A stretch of DNA of 64,000 nt from Metabacillus rhizolycopersici (GTDB taxonomy: Bacteria > Bacillota > Bacilli > Bacillales > Bacillaceae). The first letter of the stretch is position 1. The number at the start of each line of letters is the position of its first letter. The notes below the pieces were generated by a model. It did no database searches. It saw only the letters and a program-made list of their open reading frames with translations, and was not told where the DNA came from. Positions 32,918 to 43,138 of the stretch are shown here, piece by piece. The stretch is taken from NCBI RefSeq assembly GCF_020075705.1, contig NZ_JAIQUM010000010.1:1-64000 (forward strand), written 5' to 3'. A program made the position numbers and the translations under genes.

Positions 32918-35806
32918 TTGACATTACAGAAAGATCAACAAAATCCATGGGACAATTTTCATGGTCCGAACCTTGGCTATGTAATGGAACAATATGAGCA
33001 GTATGTAAATGGTGCTGACTCCGTTGATCCAGAATTAAAGGAACTTTTTGTAAGACGGGGTTCTCCTTTATTTTTTGAAACAAACCAATTCCAAAAAAGC
33101 ATTGAAAGTGCATGTCCTGTTCCTAACGATGTGGCAGGTACGGAAAAAGTAATAAAAATAGTAAAACTACTTGATGACATTCGTTCATATGGACATTTAG
33201 CGGCCCGAATTAACCCGTTAGAGAAGAAGGGAAAAGATCACCCTTTACCAACTCCTGAAAGATATGGTTTAAGCAACGATGATTTGAAAGCGATTTCTGC
33301 AAAAATGGTATGGACTGATGCTCCAAAGGGTATTCACAGTGCATTCGATGCAGTAAACCAGTTAAAAAACATGTACACTGGCTCATTAGCCTACGAGTTC
33401 GGTCATGTACACGATATGGAAGAACGAACATGGTTAACTCAGATGGTGGAAAGCGGTGCTTTAAAGCGTGCACTATCAAAAAATGAGCGCACAAACCTGT
33501 TAAAGCGGCTGGCAGAAGTCGAAGGATTTGAACAGTTTTTACACAAAACTTTTGTCGGTCAAAAGCGATTCTCCATTGAAGGAGTCGACATGCTGGTACC
33601 GATGCTCGATGATGCGGTTCGCGAAGGTGTCGAGGATGGTGTACGTAATGTCATGATTGGAATGGCACACCGCGGCCGTTTAAGTGTCTTAGCACATGTG
33701 TTGGAAAAACCGTACCATAAGATTTTCTCTGAATTCCAGCATTCTTCCGCAAAACCACAAGGACCATCAGGAGATTTAGTTGACATTAGCGAGGGATGGA
33801 CGGGAGATGTGAAATACCATTTAGGTAGAAACAGATTCACGAAAGGTTCCGGTGCGGTTCGTACCCGTATTACCTTAGCGAATAACCCGAGCCATCTTGA
33901 ATTTGTCGATCCGGTGGTAGAGGGGTTTGCTAGAGCAGCTCAAGAAGAACGCCATAAAGCCGGCTACCCTGAACAGGATACTTCAAAGGCGTTTGCGATT
34001 TTAGTCCATGGCGATGCGGCGTTTCCTGGTCAGGGAATTGTAGCGGAAACCTTGAATTTAGGGGGATTAAAAGGATATCAAACAGGAGGAACGATCCATA
34101 TCATTGCGAACAACATGGTCGGCTTTACGACAGACAGCCATGATTCCCGTTTTACAAGATATGCGAGTGACCTGGCGAAAGGATACGAAATTCCGGTTGT
34201 ACATGTGAATGCAGATGATCCAGAAGCTTGTCTAGCAGCCATCAATCTTGCGTATCAATACAGGGTACGCTTCCAAAAAGACTTTTTGATTGACTTGGTC
34301 GGATATCGACGCTTTGGACATAATGAAATGGATGATCCGGCGGTCACCCAGCCGCAGGTGTACAAAAAAATTACAAAACATACAACCGTAAGAGCATTAT
34401 ATGCCGACCAATTACAAACGAACGGTATTCTCCGTCAAGAAGAAATCGAACAAATCTATCGTAGCGTGCAAGAAACCTTGCAAGCTGAGTATGACAAAGC
34501 GTCAGAGAAGAAGCAGGAAGAACCAGTCGCAGAAGTAAAGGTACCGGGGGTTATTGCCAAAGGAATTCCGAGTATCGAAACGAAGGTGCCGCTTGATACC
34601 CTTCGTGAATTAAATCAGGAATTACTGAGATGGCCGGAAGGTTTTCATGTGTATCCAAAATTAAAGCGCATTCTAGAACGTCGTGAAAATGCTTTGGAAG
34701 AGAACGGAAAAGTAGAATGGGCGGTAGCGGAAGCCTTGGCATTCGCGACGATGCTAAAGGAGGGCACGCCGATTCGTCTAACCGGTCAGGATTCGGAGCG
34801 TGGAACGTTTGCGCAGCGTCACATTGTACTGCATGACACCGAAACAAACGAAACCTTTTCACCTTTGCATCGTATCCCGCAAGCTCGCGCTTCGTTTGCG
34901 GTTCACAATAGCCCGCTGTCGGAAGCGGGAGTTGTCGGTTTTGAATATGGCTATAATGTGTTTGCGCCTGAAACCCTTGTGATTTGGGAAGCGCAATACG
35001 GTGACTTTGTCAACACCGCTCAGGCGCTCTTTGATCAATTCATTTCCGCAGCGAGAGCGAAATGGGGACAAAAGTCAGGATTCGTCCTCCTATTGCCTCA
35101 CGGTTATGAAGGCCAAGGTCCTGAACACTCCAGCGCCCGTCCGGAACGCTTTTTACAGTTGGCAGCTGAAAACAACTGGACGGTTGCTAACTTGACAAGT
35201 GCAGCCCAATATTTTCATGTTTTACGTCGTCAGGCAGCCATTTTAGGAACCGAGTTTGTTCGACCTTTAGTCATTATGACACCGAAAAGTCTGTTGCGTC
35301 ATTCACTGACCGCCTCTGTTGGCGTAGAGCTTAGCGAAGGTCATTTCCAAACGGTAGTGGAACATCCGCACCTTGGAACCAATGTGAACAAAGTGAAGCG
35401 TTTAGTATTCACAACGGGGAAAATGGCGATTGATTTGGCCGCGAAAATCGAAGCAACAATAGAAAAGCGAAGCCTGGATGAAATACACATCATTCGCATC
35501 GAACAATTGTATCCATTTCCGAAAGAAAAAGTGGAAGCAATCTTACAACGTTATCCGAACTTAGAAGAAATAGTCTGGGTGCAAGAAGAACCGAAAAATA
35601 TGGGAGCATGGCATTATATCGCCCCTATCCTGTTTGAACTCGCTTCCGGTAGCCTAAAAGTAGGGTACATTGGACGTCCGGATCGTTCCAGCCCTGCAGG
35701 CGGCGACCCGATTGTTCATAAGAAAGAACAAGAACGCATTGTCGATCAAACATTGAAAATTGCAAGTCTAGTAGATATACAGAACCAAGAAATATCGTTG
35801 TTATAA
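32918..35806 (+). CDS. odhA: 2-Oxoglutarate dehydrogenase E1 component
   Basis: A 962-residue thiamine-diphosphate enzyme close to Bacillus OdhA: N-terminal [58 protein letters not shown], and C-terminal [11 protein letters not shown] and EEPKNMGAW. It starts with a TTG behind AAGGGGG. It decarboxylates 2-oxoglutarate and passes the succinyl group to E2. Because CsiD and LhgO yield 2-oxoglutarate, this enzyme is the natural outlet of the first region. Whether it is the sole copy or an accessory one cannot be seen here; linkage to a LysR regulator and thioesterase rather than the usual neighbours hints at an accessory role. Confidence 0.95.
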   Translation: MTLQKDQQNPWDNFHGPNLGYVMEQYEQYVNGADSVDPELKELFVRRGSPLFFETNQFQKSIESACPVPNDVAGTEKVIKIVKLLDDIRSYGHLAARINPLEKKGKDHPLPTPERYGLSNDDLKAISAKMVWTDAPKGIHSAFDAVNQLKNMYTGSLAYEFGHVHDMEERTWLTQMVESGALKRALSKNERTNLLKRLAEVEGFEQFLHKTFVGQKRFSIEGVDMLVPMLDDAVREGVEDGVRNVMIGMAHRGRLSVLAHVLEKPYHKIFSEFQHSSAKPQGPSGDLVDISEGWTGDVKYHLGRNRFTKGSGAVRTRITLANNPSHLEFVDPVVEGFARAAQEERHKAGYPEQDTSKAFAILVHGDAAFPGQGIVAETLNLGGLKGYQTGGTIHIIANNMVGFTTDSHDSRFTRYASDLAKGYEIPVVHVNADDPEACLAAINLAYQYRVRFQKDFLIDLVGYRRFGHNEMDDPAVTQPQVYKKITKHTTVRALYADQLQTNGILRQEEIEQIYRSVQETLQAEYDKASEKKQEEPVAEVKVPGVIAKGIPSIETKVPLDTLRELNQELLRWPEGFHVYPKLKRILERRENALEENGKVEWAVAEALAFATMLKEGTPIRLTGQDSERGTFAQRHIVLHDTETNETFSPLHRIPQARASFAVHNSPLSEAGVVGFEYGYNVFAPETLVIWEAQYGDFVNTAQALFDQFISAARAKWGQKSGFVLLLPHGYEGQGPEHSSARPERFLQLAAENNWTVANLTSAAQYFHVLRRQAAILGTEFVRPLVIMTPKSLLRHSLTASVGVELSEGHFQTVVEHPHLGTNVNKVKRLVFTTGKMAIDLAAKIEATIEKRSLDEIHIIRIEQLYPFPKEKVEAILQRYPNLEEIVWVQEEPKNMGAWHYIAPILFELASGSLKVGYIGRPDRSSPAGGDPIVHKKEQERIVDQTLKIASLVDIQNQEISLL

Positions 35807-35888
35807 ACTAACGATCACAATCAGCGAAACTCTTGTTAAAACATTTAATTAGATAGAAAGACTAAAAAGACCCGGGAGGAGAAGTTAC

Positions 35889-37136
35889 ATGATTGAAATC
35901 AAAGTACCAGATCTAGCAGAATCCATTTCAGAGGGAACCATTTTGCAATGGCTCGTAACGATTGGTGATAAAGTGACCAAAGGAGAAGGTGTAGTAGAAC
36001 TGGAAACAGACAAAGTCAATTTAGAAGTAAACACCGAATATTCAGGTGTCATAACAAAAGTAATAAAAGAGCCTGGCGATACGGTAGAAGTAGGTGATGT
36101 GATCGCCATATTAGATGAGAATGTTGCAGAAGGTGCCGCGCATGCTGTTCCAGCAGCTCTAGAAAAATCGGTAAAAGAAGCGGTGGATCCACCAAGCACT
36201 CCGCCAGCGCTAGAACTTCCAAAGACAGCACACCCGATTGCTTCACCGGCAGCAAGAAAACTGGCAAGAGAACTAGGAATCGAATTACATCAAGTAGTCA
36301 GCAGCGACCCGCTTGGCAGAATCAGACCGCATGATGTGAAAGCACACGCGCAGACACCTGTTGCAAAAGAAGAGCTACAATCAGAAAAGACGAGTTCCAA
36401 GCCAGCAACTAAACAAGCAGATACCGAGATTGACAAATCAGTAGAACGCATAAAAATGTCCCGCCGCCGTCAAACCATCGCCAAACGACTCGTGGAAGTC
36501 CAACATACTGCGGCAATGTTAACAACGTTTAATGAAGTCGATATGTCGGCCGTTATGGACTTGCGCAAAAAACGCAAAGATGCCTTTTTTGAAAAACATG
36601 ATGTTCGTCTCGGATTCATGTCGTTCTTTACGAAAGCTGTGGTAGCAGCTTTAAAGCAATACCCGCTTTTGAATGCCGAAATTCAAGAGGATGAGCTTGT
36701 CTTGAAGAAATTTTATGATATCGGAATCGCAGTAGCAGCTCCGGAGGGATTGGTCGTACCGGTTGTGCGTGATGCGAATCAAAAAAGCTTCGCAGAAATT
36801 GAACGAGAAATTGGCCATCTTGGCAAAAAAGCACGCGACAATGCCCTGACATTAAAAGAGTTACAAGGTGGTACATTTACCATTACAAATGGCGGAGTTT
36901 TTGGATCTCTGATGTCAACACCGATCTTAAACGCTCCACAAGTAGGGATTCTCGGTATGCATAAGATTCAAACAAGACCGATAGCTATCGATAACGATCG
37001 AATTGAAAACCGTCCAATGATGTATATTGCCCTTTCTTATGATCACCGAATTGTCGATGGAAAAGAAGCTGTTAGCTTCCTGGCTATGATAAAAGAGATG
37101 TTGGAAGATCCAGAATCTTTATTATTAGAAGGCTAA
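35889..37136 (+). CDS. odhB: 2-Oxoglutarate dehydrogenase E2 (dihydrolipoyl succinyltransferase)
   Basis: A 415-residue E2: lipoyl domain with ETDKVNLEV (lipoyl Lys about residue 42), peripheral-subunit-binding domain ([14 protein letters not shown]), and the catalytic domain ending [13 protein letters not shown] with the His-x3-Asp-Gly motif. It starts behind GGGAGGAG. It transfers succinyl to CoA. No E3 (lpd) gene follows, so E3 must be supplied from elsewhere, as is usual for odhAB in Bacillus. A hairpin (37166-37206) without T-run lies behind it. Confidence 0.95.
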   Translation: MIEIKVPDLAESISEGTILQWLVTIGDKVTKGEGVVELETDKVNLEVNTEYSGVITKVIKEPGDTVEVGDVIAILDENVAEGAAHAVPAALEKSVKEAVDPPSTPPALELPKTAHPIASPAARKLARELGIELHQVVSSDPLGRIRPHDVKAHAQTPVAKEELQSEKTSSKPATKQADTEIDKSVERIKMSRRRQTIAKRLVEVQHTAAMLTTFNEVDMSAVMDLRKKRKDAFFEKHDVRLGFMSFFTKAVVAALKQYPLLNAEIQEDELVLKKFYDIGIAVAAPEGLVVPVVRDANQKSFAEIEREIGHLGKKARDNALTLKELQGGTFTITNGGVFGSLMSTPILNAPQVGILGMHKIQTRPIAIDNDRIENRPMMYIALSYDHRIVDGKEAVSFLAMIKEMLEDPESLLLEG

Positions 37137-37331
37137 AAGTTTAATAAAATAAGTTATTAGAAGTGGCTTCTCAGTAAGAAGGAGCGCTAGATTCTTAATG
37201 AGAAGCTAAAAGTAAGTCTTCGAAGCAATCCAGTCTTGAATTCCTATTGACGAGTACATAGGAGTGAAGATAACCCTATAATGATGTAAATATAACGTCA
37301 ACAGATTGATATGATTTAAGGAGATGTGTGT

Positions 37332-37859
37332 ATGGAGGCAAAATATTGCAAGGAATCACGAGTGATACGAACGAGTCGTGTATTCCCAAACGATGTAAAT
37401 AATCACAATACGTTATTTGGCGGTAAGTTAATGAGTGATTTGGACCAAGTCGCCTCCATTTCCGCAGCGCGCCATAGTCGAAGAGAATGTGTAACGGCTT
37501 CAACTGATTCAGTTGATTTTTTACATCCTGTTCAACCAACAGATTCAGTCTGTTTCGAATCCTATGTGACATGGACAGGCACATCTTCAATGGAGGTATT
37601 TGTAAAAATTATAGCTGAAGACTTAAAAAGTGGTAAGCGTAAAATGGCGGCGACTGCCCTCTTAACATTTGTCGCACTTAATGAAAAGAAACGACCGACG
37701 CATGTTCCACAAGTGATCCCTGAAACAGAAGAAGAGAGAAAGTTACATGAAACCGCGCCAGAGCGAGCAAGGATGCGTAAAGAAAGAAAACAAAAAAGTA
37801 AAGAATTAGCTACGTTTTTAACAACAAATCAGCCCTGGGATCGGCATGTCTTATGTTGA
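37332..37859 (+). CDS. Acyl-CoA thioesterase (paralogue of 16544-17071)
   Basis: A 175-residue YkhA-type hot-dog thioesterase, very similar along its length to the thioesterase of the catabolic cluster (shared KYC-ESRVI-TSRVF, HNTLFGG-LMSD-DQVASI, TASTDSVDFL, VPQVIPETEEERKL). The GTG at 37326 opens the frame, but AAGGAGAT is best spaced for ATG 37332. It follows odhB at 196 bases. A recent duplication within one window suggests both copies serve related acyl-CoAs. Confidence 0.87.
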   Translation: MEAKYCKESRVIRTSRVFPNDVNNHNTLFGGKLMSDLDQVASISAARHSRRECVTASTDSVDFLHPVQPTDSVCFESYVTWTGTSSMEVFVKIIAEDLKSGKRKMAATALLTFVALNEKKRPTHVPQVIPETEEERKLHETAPERARMRKERKQKSKELATFLTTNQPWDRHVLC

Positions 37860-38015
37860 TTTTGGTTAAGGTGCAGAAATCAATGAAGTTTTAAATAATG
37901 ATGATGACAATAAAAAAGAGTAGATTTAGAACAATAAATGAAAAATATGTTGCTTTTGGAATTCCTGATCAGTTTATGGGAAGTGATGAAAAGTTATCTA
38001 TTGGGGGAATTTATT

Positions 38016-38147
38016 ATGTGGGTGATTACTCTTTATTCAAAGGATAATATTACGATGTTTGAATTTGACACTGAAGAAGAAGGAAGGGAAGCTTTCGAAA
38101 ACATACAAGGCTGCAAGATTCTTTCTGAGATTCTTTACTTTAATTGA
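38016..38147 (+). CDS. Small conserved-looking protein, 43 aa
   Basis: It starts MWVITLYSKDNITMFEFDTEEE behind TTGGGGGAA. It resembles short hypothetical proteins I have seen in Bacillus genomes (an MWV...LYS...MFEF pattern). Another frame over 37897-38049 (EKYVAFGIPDQFMG) also looks coding-like, so decay of a different gene here is possible. It may end by fusion into the transporter remnant that overlaps it. Confidence 0.45.
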   Translation: MWVITLYSKDNITMFEFDTEEEGREAFENIQGCKILSEILYFN

Positions 38148-38406
38148 TCCTTATTATTTTGGAGTCGTACCTATTATAGCTCAAACGGCTGCGGCATACG
38201 GAGTAGATCCAGTAGAAATTGCACGCGCCTCTGTTCTTGGACAACCAATCCATGCGATGAGTCCGTTAATTGCTTCTACTCATTTATTGGTGGGGATGGC
38301 CAAGGTAGATTTTGGAGATCATCAAAAATTTATCTTAAAGTGGGCAGTCGGAACTTGTGTAGTCATGATTTTGGTTGCTTTATTTACAGGAGCTATTTCG
38401 TTATAA
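38130..38406 (+). pseudogene. CitMHS-type citrate transporter C-terminal remnant
   Basis: About 90 codons (DPYYFGVVPIIAQTAAAYGV, ASVLGQPIHAMSPLIAS, and a final hydrophobic helix) match the last part of CitMHS metal-citrate symporters. The first three-quarters of the gene are absent. Confidence 0.7.
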
Positions 38407-38426
38407 AGAGATTGTAGTCGAATATA

Positions 38427-38478
38427 AAAAGCTGAAAGCATGCAAGAAAGAAATAAAATTTGCATGCTTTCAGCTTTT
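38427..38478. terminator. Perfect 19-bp bidirectional terminator
   Basis: AAAAGCTGAAAGCATGCAA (38427-38445) and its exact complement (38460-38478) surround a 14-base loop, between convergent genes. Confidence 0.85.
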
Positions 38479-38488
38479 GCTAATGATG

Positions 38489-39196
38489 TTAACACCTTAC
38501 ATGTTTACGTTTAAAACCAAGCATTCCTCGATCTACATCCTTTTGAATGCGTTCGAAAGCAAGGACGATACTGCTTTTTTTCTTATCCCGCTTGATTTCG
38601 ACTGGACCTACAGCCTTAGCGGTTTCAACTGCCTTATCATGGAGCGGTAAATAGGAAATCCCAACTGTGTAAATAAAATTATTCATAGCGGATTTTGTTC
38701 GATCAGGAGAATCGTGAATCGTATTTTTCACCATATCAAGCATGCTCGCAAGCGGGCTTTCGCTAAATTCAGCGTCCGGGCGATTCCCTAACAGCCAGCA
38801 GTAACAGCTCCAGCCTGCCGACATTTTAAGTTCTTCACCGCTTGCGATCCATTTATCGGCAACAGCCTGCGCAAATTCAGTTTCTGCTAACGTTACGGCA
38901 ACGACAAAATCTGATAGCATGTAAAAATATGCGCCATCGATCCAACGCTCAAAATCTGCTTCAGTCATTGCCAGCGGATCTGCAATGATGCCCGCAAAAT
39001 ACATAGCATCATAGTTCCCAGTGGCATAGAGCCGATCGGCTAAAGGCTGATTTTTCTTGATTTTCTTTGCAAGTGGCTTCATTGCACCTGTAGCCACTCC
39101 AAAAAGCGGCTCGTGTGCACCATTGCTTATGTATGTCTTTTTCGTTCGTTCCTTGCCGAGCGCTTCTAATTCCTGCATAACCGTTTCGAAATCCAT
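38489..39196 (-). CDS. DNA alkylation repair protein (AlkD-like)
   Basis: A 235-residue all-helical protein of the AlkD/HEAT-like DNA glycosylase family. It has FGVATGAMKPLAKKI, YDAMYFAGIIADP, SDFVVAVTLA and a conserved Trp-rich centre (WIASGEELKMSAGWSCYCW). It probably removes alkylated bases. Members of this branch vary in catalytic residues, so glycosylase activity is not assured. Confidence 0.85.
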   Translation of the reverse strand: MDFETVMQELEALGKERTKKTYISNGAHEPLFGVATGAMKPLAKKIKKNQPLADRLYATGNYDAMYFAGIIADPLAMTEADFERWIDGAYFYMLSDFVVAVTLAETEFAQAVADKWIASGEELKMSAGWSCYCWLLGNRPDAEFSESPLASMLDMVKNTIHDSPDRTKSAMNNFIYTVGISYLPLHDKAVETAKAVGPVEIKRDKKKSSIVLAFERIQKDVDRGMLGFKRKHVRC

Positions 39197-39359
39197 TGTC
39201 TTGCACTTCCTTTCTTTCTAAACATCCCTAGTTCATTGTCACTCTTCATACATTCTTGAACCCAATCCGATTATCCTGTCTATTTAGTAAAAAAAGAGCT
39301 GCCTAAACAGCTCAGTGATCTTCAACTTATGTACTAAATAGCAGAAGGGAATGGTGCTT

Positions 39360-39782
39360 TTAAAGCTCTAATGTTGAAATCTGCCAGGTTACACCGAATT
39401 TATCTTTTATTTGTCCGTATGAAGGACTCCAAGGCGTTTCTTGTAGGGGCATGATCACTTCGCCACCTTCTTGTAGCTTTTCAAATACTTCTTTTGATGT
39501 TTTCACATCATTCAGGGTGATTGCTACATCAACTTGTGAGCCAGTCTCATATGGTTGACCTGGGAATGTATCAGATAGCATAAGGAACGTACTACCGACC
39601 TTTAATTGTGCGTGCACGACAAGATCCTTTGCTTCAGCAGGAAGCGAAAACTCTGGGTTTTCAGGCAAGTCTCCGTACGTTTGAACTCCAAGAACCTCTG
39701 CCTCAAATGCATTTTCATAAAATTTCACAGCTTCTTTTCCATTACCATTCATTCGTAAATAAGCATGAGCTCCTAAAATCAT
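39360..39782 (-). CDS. VOC-family protein (PhnB/YjdN-like)
   Basis: A 140-residue vicinal-oxygen-chelate fold protein. It begins MILGAHAYLRMNGNGKEAVKFYENAF and ends GQIKDKFGVTWQIS, the PhnB-type signature (double beta-alpha-beta-beta-beta). Substrate unknown. RBS AGAGGTGTG. Confidence 0.85.
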   Translation of the reverse strand: MILGAHAYLRMNGNGKEAVKFYENAFEAEVLGVQTYGDLPENPEFSLPAEAKDLVVHAQLKVGSTFLMLSDTFPGQPYETGSQVDVAITLNDVKTSKEVFEKLQEGGEVIMPLQETPWSPSYGQIKDKFGVTWQISTLEL

Positions 39783-40116
39783 ACATACACACCTCTTTTT
39801 TCATGATATCCCTAATAGGGAACGTACATTCGTAATGATAGCACATATTTCATGTAGATGGAATAATCATCTTACACTATTTTGCCACAGATTCGAACGC
39901 TAATAACCATTTTTTATCTTTCTATGATCAACAAAACAGCCCACATAATCTTCTCTAAGGAAGAATAAAATTTCTTTATAATCTAAACGGTTTGTAGCAG
40001 GTGGAACAAAATAAGACGGAGTATCTATTAGTGAACATGTATTTTTCTAAAAATATCGTAGAATACATACTCAGCCTTACATGATTTCAGCAAAATCTAA
40101 AAGAGGAGATTCAGTG
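39783..40116. other. Divergent intergenic region
   Basis: Separates the VOC gene from the acetyltransferase. AT-rich, presumably with both promoters; no specific motif assigned. Confidence 0.4.
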
Positions 40117-40554
40117 ATGGATACTTTAACAATTAAAGAGCTTCAATCACATAATGAAATAATTGAGGCATTCTCAATCATGAAGCAGCTACGAACTCAG
40201 CTTGATGAAAGATCTTATCTTGATTTAGTGGCTGAGGCTCAAGAAAAAGAGAAATACAAAATGTTTGCCTTATTCGATCATGATGAAATGGTTGCAGTAA
40301 TTGGTTTTAAATCAATGATCACACTCTATTATGGTCGATTCGTTTGGGTTTGTGACTTAGTGACAGATACAAACCAGCGTGCAAAAGGATACGGGAAAAA
40401 GCTGCTTACATATGCTCATGAATGGGCAATAGCAAATAAGTATGAAAGGATTGCTTTATCTTCAGGACTACAGCGCATAGATGCCCATCGTTTTTATGAA
40501 AATAAAATGAAGTATGACAAAGTAAGTTATGTGTTTACAACATCTTTAAAATAA
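40117..40554 (+). CDS. GNAT-family N-acetyltransferase
   Basis: A 145-residue GNAT protein with the acetyl-CoA loop RAKGYGKKLL and the C-terminal ALSSGLQRIDAHRFYENKM. The ATG at 40117 has AAGAGGAGAT upstream; the frame opens at 40081. It is 12 bases before a methyltransferase gene, probably one transcript. Substrate unknown. Confidence 0.88.
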   Translation: MDTLTIKELQSHNEIIEAFSIMKQLRTQLDERSYLDLVAEAQEKEKYKMFALFDHDEMVAVIGFKSMITLYYGRFVWVCDLVTDTNQRAKGYGKKLLTYAHEWAIANKYERIALSSGLQRIDAHRFYENKMKYDKVSYVFTTSLK

Positions 40555-40566
40555 GGAGGAAACCCA

Positions 40567-41337
40567 ATGGATATCAAAAAGGACGTTCAAAAGCAATTTG
40601 GTCGTAGTGCTGATGCTTATGTGAAAAGCAAAGGACACAGTAAAGGTGCTGATTTAAAAAAATTAGTAGAAATGGCTTGTCCAACAGGAAGGGAAGAAGT
40701 GCTTGATGTAGCTACAGGTGGGGGACATACAGCGAACGCGCTCGCTCCCCTTGTCCAAAAGGTGACAGCCCTGGATTTGACACCAGAAATGCTAGCGGCT
40801 GCTGAAAGGTTTATAAAAGGAAACGGACATGCTAACGTTGTGTTTGTTGCAGGCGATGCTGAAAAACTACCTTTTCCCGACGAAACCTTTGATATCGTGA
40901 CTTGTCGTATTGCCCCTCACCATTTTCCAAACGTTGAACATTTTATAAGGGAAGCTTATCGTGTTTTAAAAGCCGGGGGACAATTTTTAGTAGACGATAA
41001 CGTTGCTCCTGAGGACGATGAATTTGATCACTTTTATAATGAGATTGAAAAAATGAGAGACTATAGTCATTATCGAGCATGGAAAAAGACAGAGTGGCTA
41101 CAAATGCTCGAATTAAATGGATTTGAAACACAGCAATTGTACCGCTTTGAAAAACGGTTTGAGTTTGAGAGCTGGTGTGATCGCATGCATTTGTCAGACA
41201 TAGAGAAAACAGCTTTAAACGAATTGATTGTAAAAGCTTCGGAAAAGGTGAAACACAAATTTCGTATTCAGCTCAATGACACTCAGGTTGTATCCTTTTT
41301 AGGGGAGGCTATGTTGTTACAAGCAACGAAGTTATGA
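40567..41337 (+). CDS. Class I SAM-dependent methyltransferase (YcgJ/UbiE-like)
   Basis: A 256-residue methyltransferase with motif I VLDVATGGGHTANALA, acidic VTALDLTPEML, and GDAEKLPFPDETFDIVTCRIAPHHF, cut here only by spacing. It resembles YcgJ of Bacillus subtilis. RBS AAGGAGGAAA. Substrate unknown. Confidence 0.88.
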   Translation: MDIKKDVQKQFGRSADAYVKSKGHSKGADLKKLVEMACPTGREEVLDVATGGGHTANALAPLVQKVTALDLTPEMLAAAERFIKGNGHANVVFVAGDAEKLPFPDETFDIVTCRIAPHHFPNVEHFIREAYRVLKAGGQFLVDDNVAPEDDEFDHFYNEIEKMRDYSHYRAWKKTEWLQMLELNGFETQQLYRFEKRFEFESWCDRMHLSDIEKTALNELIVKASEKVKHKFRIQLNDTQVVSFLGEAMLLQATKL

Positions 41338-41435
41338 AAAATTAAACTCAAATCTGCTAGATAAATAGATTGGTCATCTTTTCATAATTGGGTTTACGCG
41401 CTAACTCTCAAGATCTAAAAAAGTATTTTCGTATG

Positions 41436-41465
41436 AAACCTTCTCTTTCTAGAGGAGGTTTTTTC
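41436..41465 (+). terminator. Terminator after the methyltransferase
   Basis: AACCTTCTC and GAGGAGGTT pair with one wobble, followed by six T residues. Confidence 0.75.
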
Positions 41466-41536
41466 ATTGTTTATTTGATAAACTAAAGTGGTTTATACAT
41501 AGAAGAAATGTACTGATAGTTAAAAGGGGAGTTGGA

Positions 41537-42514
41537 ATGGACGTACATATTGGAAAGAAGAAGATTCATTTTTTATGGGTATTTGGAATTTTACTTAGTT
41601 TGTCGGCAACGATTGTATCTGTGTTGCTGTATGTTTTTCATGTTCCATTTATGAAAATGATGTTTGGTGGAGTGGCTCTTCTTTTACTGATTGTCCTAGC
41701 TTACTATTGGATGAACAGTAAAGGATATCATAACAACCTAGGTCGAATACGAAGAACCTTTTATACGATGTTTTTGCTCTTTGTTATTTACGGCATTATT
41801 TCAGGAAATATCGACTACAATGATTGGAAGCTTCTCACGCAGTTGGCTGCGTTAGCTTTATTTGTAGATTTAGCAGTGTTTCAGAATCCTAACATTTTAA
41901 AAATTTGGAACACAGAATTAAAACATGAAGATGAAGTGAGAGAAGCCTTGTCAGAAAGTAAGAAAGTCATTCTGAAAAACGCGAAAAAGGTAGAGAAGTT
42001 TTCACAAATCATTCAATACACAAATGTTCATTTTAATGAAAGACCAATCCCTGTTACGATGAATGAATACAAAGATCAATTGAAGGAGTATTTGGAACTG
42101 TATTCCGATACATTAAGCTTCTCTATTTCATTCTTTCTGTTTGCTTCACCAACAGATGAAGAACAGAAGAAGGAAAACATTAAAACACAAATTGATAACA
42201 TTAGCATTAGGCATGCAATTGAATTTTTACATAAACAGGAAGATCGAGATGCGATGGTAAACTCCTTTTCAAGAGGGGAAACGCTTATTTTAAAAGAAGG
42301 AGAACTCATTGCCATCCCGTATTTCGGTGATTTTTACAGCTTGATTGTGACCATTGAAAGCAAAGAAGGGTTAGTTGATGGCATTGATGCATCTCATATT
42401 TTAAATCTGCTAGTCATCTTTGATTGGTATATGACGGATGCTGAAGAAATTATGAACGAGGAAGCACAAGAGAATGCAGAAAATGATCGGTATGTAGATG
42501 AACAGGAAAAATGA
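41537..42514 (+). CDS. SpoIISA-family membrane toxin
   Basis: A 325-residue protein with hydrophobic segments at about 8-33, 40-58, 73-90 and 98-114 and a large cytoplasmic domain. The segment RIRRTFYTMFLLFV...WKLLTQLAALALFVDLA...NPNILKIW follows the pattern of Bacillus cereus SpoIISA. It is longer than the usual 245-250 residues, mainly through one extra N-terminal helix. SpoIISA damages the membrane of the cell unless bound by SpoIISB. RBS AAGGGGAG. The small basic protein 45 bases downstream is the likely antitoxin. Confidence 0.75.
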   Translation: MDVHIGKKKIHFLWVFGILLSLSATIVSVLLYVFHVPFMKMMFGGVALLLLIVLAYYWMNSKGYHNNLGRIRRTFYTMFLLFVIYGIISGNIDYNDWKLLTQLAALALFVDLAVFQNPNILKIWNTELKHEDEVREALSESKKVILKNAKKVEKFSQIIQYTNVHFNERPIPVTMNEYKDQLKEYLELYSDTLSFSISFFLFASPTDEEQKKENIKTQIDNISIRHAIEFLHKQEDRDAMVNSFSRGETLILKEGELIAIPYFGDFYSLIVTIESKEGLVDGIDASHILNLLVIFDWYMTDAEEIMNEEAQENAENDRYVDEQEK

Positions 42515-42559
42515 GTGTGTTATAATAAAGAGAGAACAATGTAAAGGGGGATGCTTCAT

Positions 42560-42742
42560 ATGCAAAAAAGAAGAGTAGCAATTGTCACTGGTAAGTCGTC
42601 AGGGCTTAGAAGAGGCAAAGTCAAAACAAGAGCGGCATCCGATAACTCTTTAAAGCCAAAAACTCGTATAGCGGTAGCCGAAGGGTTCAATGATGTGCTG
42701 TCTGCCAACGACAAAGCGGTTGAACTCACTTACACAAGATAA
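42560..42742 (+). CDS. Candidate SpoIISB-type antitoxin
   Basis: A 60-residue basic, low-complexity, probably disordered protein (MQKRRVAIVTGKSSGLRRGK). AAAGGGGG precedes ATG 42560; ATG 42551 would contain it. Assigned mainly by position directly after the SpoIISA-like gene and before a terminator; small size and disorder fit SpoIISB, but sequence similarity is not evident by eye. Confidence 0.55.
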   Translation: MQKRRVAIVTGKSSGLRRGKVKTRAASDNSLKPKTRIAVAEGFNDVLSANDKAVELTYTR

Positions 42743-42761
42743 AAGAATAATAGATTGAAAG

Positions 42762-42796
42762 AAAAAGCGAGGAGTCAACAAGCTCCTCGCTTTTTT
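42762..42796 (+). terminator. Terminator of the toxin-antitoxin unit
   Basis: AAAAAGCGAGGAG (42762-42774) and CTCCTCGCTTTTT (42783-42795) form a 13-bp stem with T-run. Confidence 0.9.
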
Positions 42797-42860
42797 GATG
42801 TATAAAAGAGAGGCTCCCTGTATAGGATGGATAACAAGAAGCTATACGGGAGTGAGAAAA

Positions 42861-42986
42861 ATGGGTTTAAAGCGATCAATCAAAAGAAAAACCACACAAC
42901 CTCACACAAAAGTTCCGAATTTTGGATTTGGAAAAACCATTGAGAAAATTGAGAAAGCCATTCGTTTGTTGGATAATAGGAAGTAA
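42861..42986 (+). CDS. Small basic protein, 41 aa
   Basis: It begins MGLKRSIKRKTTQPH and ends with a helix EKIEKAIRLLDNRK. The site GGGAGTGAG precedes ATG 42861; the frame opens at 42795 without a site. It has its own hairpin downstream (42993-43027). Unknown function. Confidence 0.45.
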   Translation: MGLKRSIKRKTTQPHTKVPNFGFGKTIEKIEKAIRLLDNRK

Positions 42987-42992
42987 ATGTTA

Positions 42993-43027
42993 AAAGAGTC
43001 TTTTCTTGAAATAAGAGAAGGCTTTTT
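42993..43027 (+). terminator. Possible terminator
   Basis: AAGAGTCTTTTCTT and AAGAGAAGGCTTTTTT can pair imperfectly, ending in a T-run. Confidence 0.5.
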
Positions 43028-43138
43028 TGTTGCTTAGAAAACGTTAGGTGCTTAATGTTTCTCAATATTTCAAGAAGTGATATAGTGAATAAGTGTAAAA
43101 TTTTAGAAATAGAAACATAGTTTTGAGGGAGAGAGGAA

